NCBI RefSeq assembly: GCF_963583255.1
Contig: NC_084815.1
Coordinates: 5,131,724-5,195,723, forward strand
Source of the DNA: Pyrus communis
Taxonomy: Eukaryota > Streptophyta > Magnoliopsida > Rosales > Rosaceae
Direction of reading: 5' to 3'
DNA: 64,000 nt
Below the pieces are notes generated by a model that saw nothing but the letters and a program-made list of their open reading frames with translations, did no database searches and had not been told where the DNA came from. The translations under genes and the position numbers were made by a program. The first letter of the stretch is position 1, and each line of letters begins with the position of its first letter. Below, in pieces: positions 58,438 through 64,000 of the stretch.

Positions 58438-61400
58438 ATGGACCCAACCAGAGCAACCGTACCCGGATCCACTTTACCGGGACACGAGCTCGAGTCCCTC
58501 CAATTCCGGGAAGAAATTAACCAACTCATGACCGTGCCGCCCGAGAACGCCAGCTCCTTCACCGCGCTTCTAGAACTTCCGCCGACCCAAGCCATGGAGC
58601 TCCTCCACCTCTCGCCGGAATCCGACTCTGCTCCGCCGCTGGCCGGCGTCTCTGCCGACCCCCAACACGCGCCCTACGTCCAGCAGCCCCCTTTCAATTC
58701 CAGCCTAATTTTCCCTACCAATTCCGCTCTAACCGAACGCACCGCCAAGTTCTCGATTTTCGCCGGCGATGGCTCGCCGGACATTAGCTCCGTGCCGTCG
58801 AACTCCGGCGCCGAATTGGAGAAGGTGAAGACCGAGCCGGCCGAGATCGATTCGAACCCTAACTCGTCGCAGCTGACGCTCGACGAGACCAAGAACAACC
58901 AGAGGAACTCGGCGAAGAGAAAGGAGCGAGAGAAGGTAATTCCCCGTCCAATTAGGGTTTCTAGGTTCCCCTTTTTCGGAATTTTGCTGAAATTTCAAAG
59001 TGAGCAATAACAAATTCGAATTGAACCCCCTTCATTTTGTGAAATTCAGATTAAAGCCCCGACGAAGAAGTGCAAGACCGAAATCAAAGAGGACGCCGAG
59101 AAGATGCCGTACGTTCATGTCCGAGCTCGTCGCGGTCAAGCCACAGACAGCCATAGCTTAGCTGAGCGAGTAATCCTTTGATTAATTAAACCCACAATTA
59201 ATTTTCACTAATCAAATATTTTGTGCTAATTAATCAAATATTCTGGGATTTTACAGGCGAGGAGAGAGAAGATTAATGCGAGGATGAAGCTGCTGCAGGA
59301 TCTGGTCCCAGGATGCAATAAGGTTCGATTAACTTTTAGGATCTTAATCTTTTGATTAATTGGTTGATTGGGGATTTTAAATATACTTGTTCATTGGAAA
59401 AGTGCAAATTGTGCTTTTTAAGATATTATGTGCTTTTTTAAATAACGGTTTTGTCATTGTCACCTTTTCACAAAAGTGCCTTGCTTTTCTACCAAGAAAA
59501 GTGCTCTCGGGCAGATAAATTTTTCATTGCGATGGGAACACGGATAGTACATCACCTGTTTTTATAGAAGTTGTGAGAAATTTTTTTTTTTTAAGTTATT
59601 AACTTTTTAACACACACATCCCACTATTTGTATAGTGACACGTAGTGTACCATCCTCTACCGGACACTGAAAAATCTCTTTGATCATGTCCCAATGGCAT
59701 TTCCGTAATTACAATGCAGTTTCATTTTTCATTTTTTATTTTTATAATTTGGAGGAGAATTGAGAAAATGGAAAGTTGTGGTGGGGTGGGGGTGGGTGTG
59801 TGTACTGGGTATGGTGAGGAGTCATTTTTAAGGTTAATTCTGTCATATGAAATTTCACTTAGTTTTGTCATGTTAGGAATTTGTACTCTTTTTCTTTGTC
59901 TAAATGACTCGTGATTCCAAATTAGTCTCAAATAAAGATATTTGAACTCGGGTGTAAGGCGGCGAACATATTGCCATGTTTGACCGCAGAAACAATCTTA
60001 TGCTCTTGGTAAATACCCTTTTCTTCCTTCCTCTCTCCTCATGTGATAAGAGGTACGAAGAAAGAATATACCAAAGTGTGTAAGTTATAGACGTCTAACT
60101 GACCTAACTCAAATCTGTCGTGACCCACTACTACTAATTCACTTAGAACATAGCTGAATTTTGTTTTAAATGACGGATACTCCCTTACTGACTAGGACAT
60201 TGTCATGGGGTAATGCTAGCTGGACTGAGTTGTGGTGCTTTGGGGGAGAGACCCCACAATTAGCTGGCATGTTGAATTCGTAGATTTAGATATTTGTGGG
60301 TCCCACAAGTTAAAGGGAGGGTTCCCTCTACTACCATTTGTAACAAGTTTGGTATCCATCCCTCGTTGGATGACGGAAAAAGGAAGACAAAAGAAAGCCT
60401 CCTCTAACAAACTGCCCTTCACCACCTAACTGCGTGGGACATCATGATGTGAGTGCGTGAGAGTCCAATTTGCATTTCACTTGATTGAGCTGAACCAAAG
60501 ATCTAGCATGCCTAAGATTCCTATCTGCTGATGGCAAGTTTTTGGGATTTTCTGGTATAATTTTTGTGAAATTACCTCAAATTGGATAGGACAAAATTTC
60601 GAATAAAATTTAGCAAGTTACCTTTTCTTCGGTGTAGGTTTGATAATAGAAAACAAATGTGATTGATTTGTATCTGCTCTCATTCATATTGGAGTTGATC
60701 CATTGAGCTGTACACTGCTGGACGCTGACGGATTGCAATAAAATTTTACTCCACGTGATTCACCTTGCGGAAAGGGCCTAATGAGGACACTTTCTTAAAT
60801 GAGTTGTTTATTTTAGTGTATATTTGATTCATTGCATCTGCATCTTGCCGTCAAAATATTCAAGTTTCAAATGTGCTTCCTTGTGGAATTGCACATTTTA
60901 GAAGTCATTCTGTTATTCTCCAGTGAAGTTGGCTATTGTATTTTAGTCTGTTCTTCATGCCAACTCCTGTTGTTCAAATAGACACGATGACAATGTTTTT
61001 GAAAATGGGAAATGTGGATCCATGGTGATCAGTTTGAGATTCTTATTGGGAATACCTTGAATTTCTGTAAAAAATTGTTCTACTCATATATGATCTTAGT
61101 TTGGCTTGATCTGTAATTGGTCTCTTTACAATGACAAGAAAAATATATGATAAAGAAAATTATCTACCCAACTTAGGGCTCGTTTGGAAGTGCTTTTAAA
61201 ATGACTGAAAGCGCTTTTGATGAGAGTGCTTTTGGAACCAATCCTTAGTAGAAATGCAAGTGCTTTTGGAACCCAAAAACAATTTCACCAAAAGCGCTTT
61301 CAGCCATTCTAAAATCACTTCCAAACGAGCCCTTATTTTTGCTGGTCAAATTTTATACGAGGAGCCAAAACATTTTGATCAATAGAGGGATACTCCAGTT

Positions 61401-63184
61401 ACGGGTTCCATCTCGTTGAGTAGAATGTGTTAAATCAAACTTTTTTCTGTTAAAGGATCTTACGAATACCTTGAATCATTTGAATGTTTGTATGCATTTT
61501 TGAGAAATATTTTATGCTTCCAATTTATATAGTCACTGACTAAAAGAATTTTACTTTGCAGATTTCAGGAAAAGCATTGGTTCTAGACGAAATCATCAAT
61601 CATGTGCAGTCCCTACAACATCAAGTTGAGGTCAGACCTGCTGCACATTTCGTACATCTCAAGTAATAGTTTTGACACTGAAATGAAAAGGCTTGTACTC
61701 GAAAAAATTGGTTAAAGAATCCTTTATTCCTTTGTTCTTCTGAATAAAACTTAAATGAACTGACGGATTCTTCTTAATCTTGTGTGGGCTATTGGAAGCA
61801 TAACCAGGGATTGGATATGTCGTCTTAAATCCTTGCATAAAACTCATTCAGTCTACCATTTCCATTTCCATAAGGTCTTAGAAAGTTTGGTTCCCGGAAA
61901 ATCTGCAACCAATCATATTTAACTTGCCCAGAAGTTGTGCATAATTACGGATCTAGGCTCTGCTTCCTGTCCTTGTATATACCACCATTTTTGGTTTTAA
62001 CTACTTATGCTTTAGTTATAGTACTGGTAATTTTGAACCATGTTTTAGTGCTATGTTCTGATTCTGGTTAAATTTTACTTTTTGTTTCAGTTCTTATCAA
62101 TGAGACTTGCAGCAGTCAACCCAGGAATTGATTTCAACCTTAATAGTATATTGGCCGCTGAAGTAAGTATCATGTAGCTCCTTTAATTACTGTTGCATTG
62201 TAAAATTGGGAAACTATTAAGCTTGCCCTTGTGTTTTATGATTTTATCACTTGTTCAGTACTTTTTCGGGGGTGTGTTTATGCATGCATTCTTAGGTGTC
62301 TGTTTCCAGTTTCCATCATATGCAGTTATGCAAAATTATTATACACGTCAAATTGCTCGTGAAATTGCACCCCTGGAACCTGTAATCGTAATATCATATA
62401 CTTAATAATAATAGCAGTGTAGATTACCAAACACTTTCTTGGTATGTCAAGTTGAAGATTTTAGATTTGTGATTTACAACATGACAGACTGCAAGCAAAA
62501 CATTGACACTATTTTCAGTAATTAATGTCAGGCCAGTGGATGGCATAAAAATCAGGCGATCTAAAGGTTGATTATGATTGTTGGTTTTAGAGGTACTACT
62601 GAAATTGGGGGTCCATGAAAAAGTAACTTTCTCTTTCGTAATAAATAGAATCATTGTAATTGATGGGCTACAATACATCACAGAGCAAGTTATATCTTTG
62701 AGTTAGCTTCAAAAAGTTGATACTGTATGTTTCTGTTACGGATATACTTTTCCCATCCTCCCCAATTTTCAGAGTGGACCTCTGATGGAAAGTAACCTCG
62801 CCGGTATGGTTACACCTCTGATGTGGCCGGAAGTCTCAATCAACGCGCACAGACAACCGTTTCAACAGCAATGGCACTTTGACACACTTCAGCAGCCAGG
62901 TTGGGGGCGGGAAGAAGAAAATCATACTTTCATTACCCCAGAACCCCCCCTCATCAGTTGCGACTCTTCAGCAAACTCAGGTAGACCTTAGACTGATATT
63001 AAGGTTATTGGCAAAGTTCTTTTGCGTATCTCATTTTCGGGCTGACTTATCAATGAAAAATATACATGAGTTGCAATTTGTTTCATTTGCAACTCAAAAA
63101 GCAAAATGAAACAACGATGTTAACTTGATTTCGGTATTCTGTACAGAAAATCTGCAGACAAGTCACTTGAAGAAGGAGATGTGA
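58438..63184 (+). CDS. bHLH transcription factor (bHLH48/bHLH60-like), 7 exons
   Basis: Spliced to 356 residues from exons 58438-58935, 59050-59169, 59257-59322, 61562-61630, 62091-62162, 62773-62980 and 63147-63184, all GT-AG and in frame. The acidic/Ser-Pro-rich N-terminus (1-166) ends in a Lys-rich segment (AKRKEREK). The bHLH domain spans exons 2-5: basic region [25 protein letters not shown] with the His-Glu-Arg pattern that reads E-box/G-box DNA, helix 1 [13 protein letters not shown], and helix 2 [27 protein letters not shown]. The C-terminus is Gln/Trp/Pro-rich. A nuclear regulator; named Arabidopsis relatives At2g42300 and At3g57800 (recall) act in flowering/gibberellin-type pathways, which is not shown by this sequence. 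Start chosen as the first ATG with family-like sequence. Intron 3 is 2.2 kb and contains a MITE. Confidence 0.94.
61176..61332. mobile_element. Tourist/Harbinger-type MITE in bHLH intron 3
   Basis: A 157-bp element with 45-base inverted ends: GGGCTCGTTTGGAAGTGCTT at left and AATCACTTCCAAACGAGCCC at right. TTA flanks each side (61173-61175 and 61333-61335), the 3-bp target of PIF/Harbinger elements. It sits 230 bases upstream of exon 4. Confidence 0.92.
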
Positions 63185-64000
63185 AGACGTAATTGAGTTG
63201 TACTAGTAGAAATGTATATAGAAAGTATAGTATTAGCAGTTAGCAGGAAGTGGAGGAAATTCCTCAGTATTCATGGAGAGTTTCGTTGTTCTTCGATTTT
63301 CAGGGTCAGTTAAGAATATCCCGATTTCCCTCGCCTCAAGAGGAAATAGATTTGGTATGTTTATCCTTATTAAGTATAACTATATATATATATATATATA
63401 TATATTACTAACTATGAGGATCATTGAATCTAATACCTATTTTTTGAACTGTTTGATTTGATTCCGATTGTAAAATCATTGAAGGAACCCTTGCTTTACA
63501 CTACTGTTATTACAAGACTTCTTTGTTCATTGTGCACCATGAATTTTTCTGCACTTTAGCAATTACACGGCTAAGCTGCTGACAAATCTTGTCGAGGATT
63601 TGTACACGTTTGATGTCGAAAACTTGTTCTTCGTATTTAACACTACTTAACTACATCCTCATCTGTCACAGTACATCGTTTTGAGTTGAAATCTCATAAA
63701 TGATAGTCTTTACTAAAGCTTACCGTTACACTTCTCTATGTTTTTTTAGCAAAATCATGTTACAGAAAGGAAGCAGGCCGTTTTGCTAATTATTCGATTG
63801 GGCTTGATCTTCTTATGTGAAACAAAAGTGGCTTGTATTTTCAATTTTCAATTGGAGCTCTTTAGTTTGATGCCCTGGGTGAATGGTTTGTAAGGAAAAC
63901 CAATTTCTGGATTTGCTTTGTATGTTACCGTCTAAAATTAAACCAACTCCATATACTCCATAAATTCCGTTCACTCAGAATTTATGAGGTGTGGGAAACA
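63185..64000. other. 3' UTR and downstream region of the bHLH gene
   Basis: Contains a TA microsatellite (63382-63405). No further gene begins before the window ends. Confidence 0.45.

Overview
This is a window of a dicot plant nuclear genome. Split genes with short exons, 5S-derived Cassandra retrotransposons, hAT, Mutator-like and Harbinger MITEs and tRNA-derived SINEs all point that way. The repeat types and gene versions look Rosaceae-like, most like apple or pear (Malus/Pyrus). That assignment rests on recognition, not on a search.

Region by region. 1-3.2 kb: TATCGG-rich repeat, then a decayed Copia-type element with one probable LTR and a broken gag. 3.25-5.56 kb: a Cassandra-type LTR with an intact 5S-like promoter core, leading into LTR-like DNA with a degenerate tandem repeat. 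5.56-6.7 kb: LINE reverse-transcriptase fragment on the minus strand. 8.4-10.3 kb (-): intact single-exon LRR receptor pseudokinase. 12.1-16.0 kb (-): a 14-exon WDR55 homologue and a small unrecognised ORF. 16.8-20 kb (-): OTU-type deubiquitinase (OTU4-like, 5 coding exons). 21.8-23.2 kb (+): cornichon homologue (4 exons). 23.2-27.9 kb: intergenic DNA with MITEs. 28-44.4 kb: a nest of retrotransposons. A minus-strand Ty1/Copia element is split by a 12.1-kb minus-strand Ty3/Gypsy element of Tat type with a 5-bp target duplication, and this in turn carries a rearranged Cassandra insertion. The Gypsy element also has a plus-strand antisense extra gene and lacks its reverse-transcriptase core. 45.4-50.4 kb: a 5.0-kb hAT transposon with an 8-bp target duplication, carrying a broken transposase and a captured antisense fragment of an AAA-ATPase host gene. 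50.4-58 kb: AT-rich DNA with two SINEs, a LINE RNase H tail and several inverted-repeat elements. 58.4-63.2 kb (+): a 7-exon bHLH transcription factor (bHLH48/bHLH60-like) with a Harbinger MITE in intron 3.

Five host genes look intact: an LRR pseudokinase, WDR55 (nucleolar/DDB1-linked WD40), OTU4 (deubiquitinase), cornichon (ER cargo receptor) and a bHLH factor. They do not form a pathway. From memory, the LRR kinase, OTU4 and bHLH genes correspond to close neighbours in Arabidopsis (around At3g57800-At3g57830), so the window looks like an old gene neighbourhood expanded by about 30 kb of nested transposons between the cornichon and bHLH genes. The most notable structures are the hAT element with its captured gene fragment, the triple-nested retrotransposons with an antisense gene, and the folded Cassandra insertion.
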